Assembly (NCBI GenBank): GCA_021234155.1
Contig: JAJEKV010000002.1
Location: forward strand, 35,508,128-35,572,127
Origin: Isoetes taiwanensis
Taxonomy: Eukaryota; Streptophyta; Lycopodiopsida; Isoetales; Isoetaceae
Reading direction: 5' to 3'
DNA length: 64,000 nucleotides
Of the stretch, positions 34,114 through 45,090 are shown one piece after another. The stretch's first letter is position 1, and each line of letters opens with the position of its first letter. The notes beneath the pieces are model-generated. The model saw nothing but the letters and a program-made list of their open reading frames with translations, had not been told where the DNA came from and ran no database searches. The position numbers were made by a program, and so were the translations under genes.

Positions 34114-34271
34114 CTTTCTGAGGCCCTCAATGCCAAAAAAAAAAAAAAAATTGAGTCGAGAAAGGCCTTCAAGGCCCCTCTGAGGGCCTTTCTGAGGGCC
34201 AGAGTAAAAACACCTTTGAGCGCTATGCATTCAAACTACATAAACCATGTAAAAAAAACACATATCTGATG

Positions 34272-34441
34272 GCCTTTCCCGACTTGCGAGTCGAGAAAGG
34301 CAACTCAGAGTACAGAACGCAGTTCTGAAGCCTTGAAAATGCAGCTCTAAAGGCCTTTCTCGACTCGCGAGTTGAGAAAGGCAGCTCAAAGTGAGAAATG
34401 CAGGTGTGAGGGTCTTTCTTGACCCGCGAGTCGAGAAAGGC
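34272..34441. repeat. three palindromic 30-bp units
   Basis: Units at 34272-34301, 34353-34382 and 34412-34441 follow the palindrome GCCTTTCTCGACTCG and its complement, with one to three changes each. Each is followed by a short AGCTCA-containing spacer. A related half-unit (GAGTCGAGAAAGGCC) lies near 34152. Spacings are 81 and 59 bp. Confidence 0.8.
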
Positions 34442-35058
34442 AGCTCAGAATAAAAATGCAGTCCTAAAGCCCATTGAAATGCTTAAACATATGTAAACCT
34501 ATGCATTAAATCTATTAAACTTATGTAGAGTACATTAATGTGTTAAAAGAATTATATTTGTGTAAAATGTAGCAAAGAATTCCATATCACTAAATAACTC
34601 CTTACATGGTGTTACAAGAAATCTATCAAGGGGTTTTCCATTTATATAAGATTTTAATGCTTCGTAAGTTTATTAACTTATCTCTTTAAATAACTATCCC
34701 ATTGGCCACCCTTTGGTACACACCTTTGAAAACGATGGGATTTGGTACATGTAGCAATGTCGAGATTTGGTACACTTCAATTTTGTGTTTTTGAAGCTCG
34801 AAAGCAGATTCTTGTAGCTGATCCTTGAAGCAGATTCTTGTGGGGTAAAAGCACGCTGTGGTGTATTAAAAACGCGCATTTTGGCACCACCTTTGTGGTA
34901 GAATCGGGTGGTGCATACCGAAGCGGAGATTGCGGGAGTGCGAATTAATGAGCGTCGGTTATTTTGAATTTTATGCCACGTCATTGTCCCTCATTTTGAA
35001 TTAAGAAATAATCACCTCTTTTTCTGTTTTTTTGCCGCTTCTTGCCGATTGAACCCTA
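34442..35058. other. AT-rich stretch before the 35.06-kb gene
   Basis: No supported gene. It would include the promoter of the following gene; no clear TATA box was found in the last 100 bases. Confidence 0.4.
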
Positions 35059-35737
35059 ATGGAGTCAGAATTGAACGCCACTGGTTACACGATGAAATCT
35101 CTCCTCAAACAAGAGATTGTGCCCCATGAAGATCTAAAGAAGCTTTGGGGTGACAGAGTTCCAAATAAATCTGGCTACAGGTATTTTCCCCCAAATGTTT
35201 TGTTCAAACTGAAAAATTAAGGCATATGTTTTCTTCTACAGGTTGAAGAATCTGAGCAATGAACAATACAAAGAGTTCATGCAAATTTACAAAAGAATTA
35301 CAGGGAGACCATATACATGGGGTGGAATGGCTCCTGGAAGCTCGGCAGTGGCTTATTATCTGCATATAAAGGGGGAGGCTGTTCATTGGAAGAGCTTCTC
35401 GGATTATTATAAAACTCCCGATGAGAAAGCAGAGGCCAGTTCTTCTAGACCCAAGAGAAAGCATAGGCAAATCCAACCTGACCAGGAGGAAAATAGTAAA
35501 AGTGACAGGGATGATGAAGATGATAGGGAAAAAACCAAATCAGGTTCCTCTAGACCACCCATTCAATCTGAACTCACAATCAAAACAGAAAAGCAGAGCA
35601 ATGTTCTGAGACCAAAACATGCCATTGCAGGTATGTTCAATTATTAGTTGTGTTACAATAGAAAAAAATCTCAAGCTTGACCTAGATTTTTTCTATCAAT
35701 ACAGAAAAGGTAACCTCAAATCCACTTCAAGAATCAG
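35059..35737 (+). CDS. unrecognised gene start, three exons visible
   Basis: Exon 1 35059-35180 starts MESELNATGYTMKSLLKQE. The intron 35181-35241 is GT-AG (61 nt). Exon 2 35242-35630 restores the frame across the junction (R at the split codon) and reads LKNLSNEQYKEFMQIYKRI, then TWGGMAPGSSAVAYYLHIK, then a long Lys/Asp/Glu/Ser-rich tail. Intron 2 is 35631-35704 and exon 3 35705-35737 (33 nt) keeps phase, ending at a good donor (CAG|GTATGT). Later exons are not certain. The N-terminal 110 residues look globular and the tail disordered and nuclear-like. I recognise no domain. The clean splice sites and phase suggest a genuine gene or a recent fragment of one. Confidence 0.55.
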
Positions 35738-35877
35738 GTATGTCTACTACCATTTTGCATCATGTTGGTTGTATTGTCATGTTGTATCTCTATGATGCCA
35801 TCTGTGGGGCATTTCGTGCAATGGATGCCATAATGATAGATGAGGTATGTGTGGTCTGGTGAGTGATGAGTTGTTGG

Positions 35878-36372
35878 CATCCACCATATCCCACACCACA
35901 CCCCACCATCTCCCACCACTACACTCTACCATCTCCCACCACCACACTCCACCATGTCCCACACCACACCCCTCCACCACACTCCACCACCACCACCTCC
36001 ATCACCACCACCACACTCCACCACCACCACGCCACACCACCAGACTCCACCATGTCCCACACCCCTCCACCACACTCCACCACCACCACACTCCCCCCAC
36101 CACCACCACACTCCACCACCACCACACCAGACCACCCACACTCCACCATGTCCCACAGCACAATCCACCACCACCACACTCCACCACCACCACACCACAC
36201 CACCACCAAACCCCACCACTACGACCCCACCACCATCACACCACCACCACCACCACACTCTACCATGTCCCACACCACACTCCACCACCACCACACTCCA
36301 CCACCACCACACCACACTACATACTCCACCACCACCACACACCCCACCACCACCACACTTCACCACCCTGCA
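35878..36372. repeat. CCA/CACTCCAC minisatellite
   Basis: About 500 bp of CCACCACCACACTCCA-type units with interspersed CATGTCCCACA. It lies after exon 3 of the 35.06-kb gene, probably in an intron or beyond a broken 3' part. The long ORFs over it are products of its composition. Confidence 0.9.
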
Positions 36373-36711
36373 CAATCTCCCACCACTCCTTGCTACCACC
36401 ACAGCGTGTTGTGTGGTGTGTACTGTGCAGCGTATGTTGTGTGGTGTGTGGTATGTGGTGGTGTGTTGAATATCCAAAGGACTTCCTAATGATCCTAATT
36501 GATATGGTTTAAGGTTAATAACTAATAGTGGTGCTCGGGGGAGTGGCCTTGCATGGAACAATATTTATTGATATGATCAATCAGTAAGAGGGAGATTTAA
36601 ACCCCTAGTATACGTACGAAAACATCGAGAAAAAACTCCCTTCCACACACTCACTAGGTTTATACGGGTCTTCTATGTGAATCCCCCGGGGTGTGCAGGT
36701 CGCTCAGATAG

Positions 36712-36833
36712 AACATCCTGTCACCAGTAGAGGAACAGATAGATCCTGAGAAAGAGAAGCTCCTACTGGAAAATGGGGAGAATGAGAAGGTATTAGAAGA
36801 GGAGGTCGCCGAGAAGAAACTGTCTACTTGTAG
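36712..36833 (+). CDS. possible downstream exon of the 35.06-kb gene
   Basis: After a possible acceptor (CAGATAG) the frame reads ILSPVEEQIDPEKEKLLLE then EKVLEEEVAEKKLSTC and meets a donor (TGTAG|GTTATC). The acidic, helix-rich composition resembles the charged tail of exon 2. There is no proof of linkage. Confidence 0.25.
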
Positions 36834-36969
36834 GTTATCAGAAGTATATCCCGTTTATGGGCTTCAAGTTTCTTGCGCTTTCCCTGAACCCAAGTGGAGT
36901 TGTTTTTATTTTTTTGACTCGCTTGTGGAGGGAATCATTTTCTTGTGCAACCCTCTTCATTCCTTACTG

Positions 36970-37930
36970 CAGTTGATCAAAATTCAATGATGATCAAGAT
37001 CCTCCAATCGTATATATAAACAAAGAAAGAAAAGCATTAGAAATCTAGGTTTGCTCAATTTTGAACAGAAACATGATAAAACTTGTAGTGCTATTCATCA
37101 TTGGTATCTTCCAGGATTTCGGTGATGCACCATCATGTTATACTGCTATGTTGCATCATCAAAAAGTGTTCTATCTTTCTGGTCTCACTTTATTGCTTTA
37201 TATGATTCAAGCAACATCTTGTTTTTCACTCTAAATGTTTGTTTATGCAACATCTTAGATGGGTGCCATGAAGATTCTATTTCTTGTGTCTATGTTCACA
37301 TTAGACATTAGCATGTACAAAAGTGCAACTTTTCAAGAAAATGTAAAGCTATATATCTTCATATCCGTGAATTAAATAAAATCCTTAGATACTTTGGTCA
37401 TCTTCTCAATTTCAATCCATTTATATAGTAATTAGTGATTTTTAACATCCACGTACGACTATGCAGATAATAGAATGCACTAGATATCTAATTATGCCAA
37501 TATGTCACATCGTTGTATTTCTTTTAAATTAAAAAATGGTCTAGAAAAGAAAATCACATTTCCTCTATTCTATTCTATTCTATTCTATTCTATCACTGTT
37601 TTGCCTGTTCTCATGAGAAAGATGCATTCCGCTAGACATTTGACTATTAAGAAGGAAAGTTGTTGAATGGTAATGGCATTGCTGGAATCAAGAACAGACC
37701 TACATGGCAAATGAAATTTTTGCATTCAAGTACAGAGTACATTTTTATTCAAAACATTATTGCTCTTTCTCCAATACATTTTTGTAACAATAAAATTGAC
37801 TACGTTCATGGCCACTATATGTTGCATGCCATCTGCTTAACTTGATTCTCACTTGAAGAGGATCTTCATTGATGAACAAAGATAACAATAATCACATATT
37901 ATAAGAAAAATGTCAGCATTATTCCTTCCT
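36970..37930. repeat. dispersed repeat, copy 1 of a tandem pair
   Basis: Matches 38255-39415 in the same order at an offset of about 1284 bp (CTCCAATC, TATATATAAACAAAGAAAGAAAA, TTATACTGCTATGTTGCATC, ATGTTGCATGCCATCT). An inverted relative lies at about 59760-59960. Only short ORFs; AT-rich. Confidence 0.8.
37566..37592. repeat. (TTCTA)n microsatellite
   Basis: About five pentamer units inside copy 1, absent from the matching place in copy 2. The same pentamer forms the tail of the LINE family at 56-64 kb, but no LINE 3' end precedes it here. Confidence 0.85.
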
Positions 37931-38254
37931 TTTCAATTTAAGAAAAATGTGGCCAAAAGTGTATATCATATAGCATAAGATTTTAGCAATAAAAATAAAT
38001 CCAAAATAGCAAACCTAAAAAATGATACATCCCAAACGATTGAGAAATTAGGCCCCAATTCCAACTTTAAGATAATTGCTTGCATAAAGCAATTTGGAAA
38101 AGGAAACAAATTGAAATTTTTTTCATGGCACAAGGGGAGACTTCAATGGAACTATGCTTATATCCAAATACAAATATATAGAACACGCAACAGGGTGCCA
38201 AGACACTATAATGTCATGAATTGGCATTTGTAGAGAATTGTGGTAACAGAGTTT

Positions 38255-39415
38255 TTGATCGAATATCAATGCTATAATCAAGATTCTCCAATCATATATA
38301 TAAACAAAGAAAGAAAAGCATTATAGGTTTTCTCAATTTTGAACGGAAACATGATAAGGCCTGTAGTGCAGTGCTATATATCATTGGGATCTTGCAGGAT
38401 CTGAGTGGTGCAAAAATATGTTATACTGCTATGTTGCATCATCTAAAGGTGTTCTATCTCTTTCTGGGCAAACTTTATTGCTTAATGATATTTCAAGCAA
38501 CATTTAAATGTTTGTTCATGCAACATCTTAAATGGGCGCAATGAAGATCCTATTCCTTGTGTTTATGTCCGGAATGGAAGTTGGGCAAGGTATTCCGCGA
38601 ATCTGGTGAAGAAGCGGCGCATCCGGTGAAGAAGCATGTAAGATCTTAATTTTTTTTTCTTTTGCTCCCCCTTTCTATTTTGCAGCAGAAGGCCCCCCTG
38701 CCGCTGTTGCAGAAAGGGAGGCCCGGTTTCCCTTCTGTTATACAACAATGCAACTTCTTAAGAAAGTGTATAGCTATATATCTTCCTATCCATGAATAAG
38801 ATAAAATTCTTAGACTTTGGTCATCTTCTCGAATTCGACTAATTTATTCAGTAATTAGTGACTTTTAACATCCACATATGATGATGCAGATATTGGAATG
38901 CATTAGATATACAGTTATATCAATATGTCACATCATTGTATTCTTTTAAGTTAAAAAATGGTCTAGAAAAGAAAATCGCATTTCTTCTATCACTGCTTTG
39001 TTTGTTCTCAGAAGAGGGATGCATTTTGCTGGACATTTGACTGTTAAGAAGGACAGTTGTTGACTGAATGCATTTTGTTGAACATTTGACTGTTAAGAAG
39101 GACAGTTGTTGAGTGGAGAATGACATTGCTGGAATCAAGAATAGACTTATATTGAATGACAAGTGAAATTTGTGCATTCAAGTACAGAGTACACTTGTAT
39201 TTAAAACTTTATTGCCCTTTCTCCAATAGCAATTTTATGACATTTTTGTAGCAATATATTTGAGTACATGCATGGTAACTATATGTTGCATGCCATCTAC
39301 TTAACTTGATTCTCACTTGAAGAGTATCTTCATTGATGACAAAGATGACAATAATCACATAATGTAAGAAAAATGTGAGCATTATTTGTCCCCTCCAAAT
39401 TTAAGCAAAATGTGA
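38255..39415. repeat. dispersed repeat, copy 2 of a tandem pair
   Basis: Second copy of the 36970 unit, with about 180 bp of extra sequence near 38570-38750 that includes a short direct repeat (CCGGTGAAGAAGC-type). A 40-bp local duplication lies near 39020-39090 (GGACATTTGACTGTTAAGAA). Confidence 0.8.
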
Positions 39416-39440
39416 CCAAAAGTATTAAGAATAAGATGAT

Positions 39441-40480
39441 GACCTCGAAGGATCCATATGAAAATCTAATAAGCTTGAACAACTAAAAATGTCCTCTGGC
39501 TTCATGCGTGAGTGTGAAAGTAGGACGATAGTAACTGTCAAAGTAGGACGACAATAACTGGTAGGCCTGACTAGCCAATAGTCATTTCTTTACATAAGAA
39601 GAATGATATTCATGCAGGTATTTTCAAGAACCACCAACCATTTGATCCATAGTTCCATAGTCCACAGATCAATGTAGTTAACGAAATGACCAACAACATT
39701 AAAATGATTGCCATTTGACTCGGAAGAATCCACATGACAATTAGGCGACGAGGTAAATAAACTATTGTGTAAAAGTGAAAAATGTCTCCCAGGTCACACG
39801 GGAGTGGCAAAGTAGGAAAGAGAATCTAGAACCTTCACTAGCTTGTAATCATCTCCACAAGATTTACATATGAGGCATGCCATTTATAATCATTTCGACA
39901 AACAACAAACCCATTGGACTAAATAGTTCCATAGTCCATATACCATGCTTGAGTTAAGCAAATGATTAGTGAAAAGATGATTAATGATCATGTGATTTGA
40001 CATAGAAGAATGAAAATATAACTAATGCTGGTCATATAATTTGACATAGAAGAATCATATGAAAATGGGTGATGAGATACATAAGCTCATGTTCCCACGT
40101 CAGGTGGCGTCAAAGTAGGATGAGAGCAACTGGAAGGCATTCAGAGGCCTTACTAGTCTATAATAATTTCAACACTAGTTTTACATATGTGGCATGACAT
40201 TTATGAAGGTATTATTCATTTTCGAAGATATTCATAGTCCGCAGCGAGGAAGAGTGTTAGCATTTGGTAATTTGGATGCAATTAAAGGCCTAAAATTTTC
40301 CAGTTTGGTTTAGATGGCTAAAGAAGGCGAGTGACCATATGAATAATGTTAATCGTATAATTTGACCTCGAAGAATCCATATAAAAAATAAGCTAATGTG
40401 CTTGTAACATTATAAGCATTTCAGCACAAGTTTTATGCATAAGGCATAAGGTTTAAGAAGTCATTTTACAAACATTGGAT
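39441..40480. repeat. about 0.3-kb diverged tandem repeat, four units
   Basis: The landmark GAC(C/A)T(C/A)GAAGAATCCATATGAAAA recurs near 39441, 39717, 40043 and 40363. It is followed in most units by CAAAGTAGGA, an AACTGG-like block and TTTACATATGAGGCATG. Inverted relatives occur near 52940-53040, 53720-53870 and 55430-55560. Confidence 0.65.
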
Positions 40481-40739
40481 ATGGCGTAAAAAGTACTATC
40501 TATATACAAGTCGGTTGATTGTCTGGAAAGAAAATGTGGGAGGCACAACAAGAAATACAGAAACAAAGAAAAAATTACAATATAAATTACATATGTAGTG
40601 ATAACAGAGTGAAAACATATTAGGGTTAGGAAAATTTTGAAGACTAAAATGTTCCACTACAAATCTCTCTAGTAGTAGTACCTACCGACGAGAATCTTTT
40701 TCTTTTTCAAGTGGTAGAACTTTGTGGAATGGCGGGGCG

Positions 40740-41300
40740 TTAACATTATTGCCCACACGTGAACATTGGCAGAAGCCAAGGGAATAGGACACTAGCCAAG
40801 AAATACGAGCCCATCAATCTGAACCAAAGCTACTTCCTTCCGTAGGGTAGGGTCCCTTTACACCGCATCCCAGCTTACGAACACCCCACGAACCACCTTA
40901 CACCATGTACTCCCCCCTGCCAGTCGCTGACGTCACCCCATCCCCTGCCACGTCAGTTTAGATGCCCGCCGTACTTCCACGTAGGATAAATGGAACGTAG
41001 ACTGCAGATATACTTAGTGCGCCGTACAACCAGAGCATCTTTTTTGTGGCGTACATTATACGCACCACCGTAGCATATACATTACGTATTCGTAAGCGTA
41101 CGCATACGGCGATGCTGGCCTTTTTAGGGTTCGTAGCGCCGCCTAATTAATTCCGATCGCTTGGCTCTTCTTCGTCGCCATAGCCGCGTCTTCGGTCTTT
41201 TTGTGGCGAACTACTTTCTTTTGCTGGAAATTTCTGCTGGCTCTGATTTAGCTCTTTGCCGTTGTTTCTTGCATTTTCTTTCGGATCTTTAACTTTCTTG
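40740..41300 (+). promoter_or_regulatory. promoter and leader-like region before the 41.5-kb hairpin
   Basis: A rise in GC, an ACACGTGA (G-box core CACGTG at 40757-40762), ACGTCA-type motifs near 40930 and a TTAGGGTT pyrimidine-rich leader-like stretch (41125-41250) resemble a plant 5' region. It lies 200-750 bp upstream of the miRNA-like hairpin. No annotated protein start fits. Confidence 0.35.
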
Positions 41301-41491
41301 GATCTGATCTTCAATTATGTATGAGATCCTTCATATTGTATTATGTTCATGCCTACTGTATGAAGAGCGGGCGAAATTTTCCTGAAAAGATAGGAATCTG
41401 ATGGATTTCCTGCTTATTCTGCCCTTTCTTTAATCTAATTGCGTTAATTCGGCATGTAATTGAGGCAATCTATGACCGAAGAAATTATTCT

Positions 41492-41591
41492 ACAACATGC
41501 TGAGAGCGGTGTTGGCCTGCTGGCCGGCGGGAGTATGGATCTGCACTCATTCTTGCCGTCCAGCAGGCCAATACCTTTCTGAGGACGTTGT
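41492..41591 (+). ncRNA. microRNA-precursor-like hairpin
   Basis: Bases 41492-41534 pair with 41549-41591 in perfect register. Of 43 positions I count 33 Watson-Crick, 5 G-U and 5 mismatched, with no bulge, and a 14-base loop. The best stretch is TTGGCCTGCTGG against CCAGCAGGCCAA. Length, pairing and short loop meet plant pre-miRNA criteria. The arms do not match any conserved plant miRNA I remember. The strand is chosen from the promoter-like region upstream; the hairpin is nearly symmetric, so the other strand cannot be excluded. Confidence 0.55.
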
Positions 41592-42033
41592 GTCGCTGCC
41601 GGACCTTCTGTCAAATTTAGGACTTATACATGCATTGCGAAAGAAGTCTATGATCCAGGTGATGGCAACAAACTTTTGCTCTTCAAATTTGAGGAAGTAT
41701 CGATTGAATATACTGTGAATGACTAATTTTTTATGATTCTTTCAGTTACTCGTTGTTAATCTGGTGCTTCCCGAGGTATTTTGGCACATTTATCATGTGG
41801 TGGGGCAGGTGTATATTCCTTTTTATAACATTTTCATTTCTATTATATGGTAGGTATCATGTGTACGTGTGTATATACTCCTGCATTATGGAAACAAGTC
41901 TGGACTCTGGATATTATTCTTAGCAGCAAGGCTGGCCCCAGTCAATATATCCAGTTTTATATTATTTCGCTTTCGCCTGCACGTCATCATTGTCATTTAA
42001 TGATCATGCAGATAGCCTTTCTTTTTGTGTACA

Positions 42034-42152
42034 GAACGATTCCAGCGACTGTACTGCTCTGGACTCGTGATAAATATAAACAAATTCTCTGTGTCCCATT
42101 CTTTGATGCAGCCAAAGAGGATTCTTTTGTGGCTTTAAATGAAGCAGAGTGA
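42034..42152 (+). CDS. possible terminal exon, unrecognised
   Basis: After a T-rich tract ending in ACAG, the frame reads TIPATVLLWTRDKYKQILC and FFDAAKEDSFVALNEAE to a TGA. Composition is protein-like but short. It could be a distal exon of the transcript that carries the 41.5-kb hairpin, or chance. Confidence 0.25.
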
Positions 42153-42936
42153 TGCTGCCAAAAACTAACGACTCCTTAGTTTTTAAGGAATCAGATAATG
42201 GATCTTATAAGCGGCAGATTGGTTTCACAAATCTGTCATTCGGTCTACCTGGAGAATGAAATGAGCTTTTGATTAAAAGAAATGATCTGACTGCCGGATT
42301 TCCTGGTTGGTGGTACCCTCCTAACTGAATTCTGTTTTGAGTTAATAAATGCAAACAAGGTTGTGTGTGAGATTTTTTCTATGTGACAAGTCACTATCGT
42401 GTGTTGAAAAGGGCTGGCAATGGTGGAAGCAGTGGAATATATGTCAGGCGAGAAAATTTTAAATCCATAATATCTGCTACTGCTGGTGGTGGAAGGGTCT
42501 GACTTGCAGAGCGATGCCTTTTGCCTGTTGGTCAGCTAGCAGTCACGAAGCTGCCGTAGTAGTACTAATGGCACAGCTTAGCTGTGACATCAACATCGGT
42601 CCCAAGCTCGAATCTTGGTACGCTTTGATGGCTATATGTTCTTTTAGTAGTCTTTCCTCAATATTCTTATTCTCGATTTCTGTCTCCTGCGTAGATCGTT
42701 TAGTTGTGGATGCTCAAGATTATACACTGTACTAACCTATGCAGCAAGTACGATCCTTCAGTTGTCAAATTTAATTGTGATGAGTTATATTATTACAATG
42801 CACAATTTCCTTTTCTGAAAACTGATGTTATTGAGTATCTATGTACAGCCCATCCTTCAATATTATGTAGAGAAATTGTTTTAGCATGTAACGGCAACGG
42901 GTTGTAAGGCCCTTTTTTCTTGTATTCCCTTTTTTT
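42153..42936. other. non-coding, nothing certain
   Basis: Only short ORFs. A small perfect hairpin (CACAGCTTAGCTGTG) lies near 42575. Confidence 0.4.
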
Positions 42937-45090
42937 TTCTATTTATTTTGGGGTTGGAAGCCACATTATTAGAGTAAGAGTCCAGTGTTTAGTTGGATAA
43001 AACATAAGACTTGCACGTTTTCTTTCTAACGGTCTAGGACTATTTAAAACATTTCATGCACAGAGTTTCTTAAACATTATAGAGTTTTATTTCATATCGT
43101 AAAGCATTAGGCAGAATGCCCCTTAAATTCACTTGCATATCATTGGTACGTGTTGTTTACACAACTTAACAAAGAGAAATCAACAAAACTACGGATTAGT
43201 TGCTTCAATGGGAGCTTTCATTTTAGTTGGAGTAGAAATTGCCAAATGTATAGCTGTTTTAACATAAAAAAAATTAAAATGCGCACTAAACGTATAGTCA
43301 CACATGCTTGAAGAACCAATTGAATTTAGATCGAGGTCTTGCAAGGAGTTGAGATGGAAAAGTTGTTTGCAAAAAATTAATGAAAGGCATCCAAATTAAC
43401 AATTGGCCTTACATGCCTTAGAGACATTGTTCTTACATGTGTACTTTGAATAGCAATGCAAGAATATTTTGTGTTCATGCATGTGCGAGAGTACAAATCA
43501 TATGAAAGAATCAAACTATACAATGAAACAAAGAGGCACATGATACGAAAATAAGGAATGCAATTTAGTTTATTAAGTTAAAGTCAGATTTTGGTACACT
43601 ATTTTGAACATCCCTAAAATTGTAAAAGCTATTTTGGCTAGATTTCATTCTATTCCTATTTGTAAAAGATATTCGCCTAATTTTCAATTGCAATTGGACT
43701 AGTCTACATTAGCCCTAGTGTTGCCAATAGGACAATTGGATACTAGAGACATGCAAAGTTTAATGGTTAGACAGGTGGCGGTGGCGGCCATTCGTTAAAA
43801 GTGGCGGCCAGTGGCGGCCATTGGACCACAATATCTCTGCCTGAACAAGACAATAATAGATGACAAGGTTAAATGCCAAATGTTGGCAGATCAGTGCATC
43901 ATAGAAATATCCCCCTTTTTTTTTTTTATCTCGCCAACATGCCTCAATATATGTTTCATTTAATCCTTTTCTTTAACCATCAATTTATGAATATTGCTAT
44001 CCCTTTAATCTTGGTGTTGCGCTTCAGAGTGCCATAACATGTTCAAGAAAGGGGGCGGCTTTGACGTTCTGTTTAAGCTTTCATAGTGGCATAGCCGATT
44101 CAGTTCTTTCATGTCGTCATCATCAAGCAAGGCCTTCATCTTATAGTATTCAAAATCTTGCCTCGCGTGCTTATTTTCTCTCGCTTACTTTGTTCTATTT
44201 ATTCTTTCGCTTTATTGCTGCTAGTACCAGCCATATCAAGCCAATTCGATCTTGCCGCAGAGTCAATCATGCCAAAATCATGGGGCTCATGAAGCTAGCA
44301 GCCATCTATAATTAACAAGAGCTCTTTAAAATATCCATATCTGCTAAGTCCAGAGCAGGAAAATGGATTAGTGAAGTGGGATCTTGAAATGGTAGCTTCG
44401 ATATGGGTATCACTCTAAGTGTTGGAAAGAGAAGGCAACAAAAATGTTTAATAAGGGGGATTTTCACAAATAATGGTCTGCTAGGTAATAAATGGTGAAA
44501 ATTAAATAGAGGCATCCAAACATTATGATTTTCCCTTTGTACCTTCTCTCTCATGCAACTGTCCCATCACCTTCGCAAGACCCTCACAGCATGGGCCTTC
44601 AATAACATTTTCTGGGCTTAGAAAAACATTTGCTCCTTTTTTCATGCAACAGGATTTTGCGACCTGTCACCATCGCCTTATTGCCATGCAAAGTCTTTGA
44701 ACTATAACGCTCTTTGCAAGAGTTTTACCCTATCAAGAGTGGCAAGTCTTCTTACCATACCAAAATCAAATTATCTTAAGTAGATCCTTCTCACTCTGGT
44801 TTTGTCAAGCTCCTCTAGAACATTGTCTCGCGGTTGTGGCTGCTACAAGTTCCAACATGCAAATTGATTGGACTAGGCTTCTGCACTACATGCATGATGC
44901 TCATCTGCATTCGCTCAACCAAAAAAAGAAATCCCATTACTTCTGCAATAGGTGGCCATTTTCAGGTTATGATCAATCATCGGCTCAAACAGGTCTAGTC
45001 CCCGTCCACTGCTGCCAATCTGCAAAGTTCAAAGCCTCATTCTCACATGGCATCATAGACAAAAATCATATGCACTCAGATCGTAACGTG
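42937..45090. repeat. segmental tandem repeat, copy 1
   Basis: Begins TCTATTTATTTTGGGGTTGG, and the same words begin copy 2 2154 bp later. Matching landmarks run throughout (TTAGTTGGATAAAACATA, GGCCATTGGACCACAATATC, GGATTAGTGAAGTGGGATC, CAACATGCAAATTGATTGG). No ORF is conserved in frame between copies. Confidence 0.85.

Noticed and set aside
35847-36561. Long overlapping ORFs on both strands rich in His/Pro/Thr or Val/Gly/Trp
   Set aside because: They exist only because the CCA minisatellite lacks stop codons in several frames.
37566-37592. LINE insertion inferred from the (TTCTA)n run
   Set aside because: No LINE 3' UTR hairpin or coding remnant precedes it; a microsatellite is enough.
41497-41718. 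73-codon ORF over the 41.5-kb hairpin
   Set aside because: Its unusual composition (Cys/Trp/Pro) is explained by the inverted repeat; no homology recognised.
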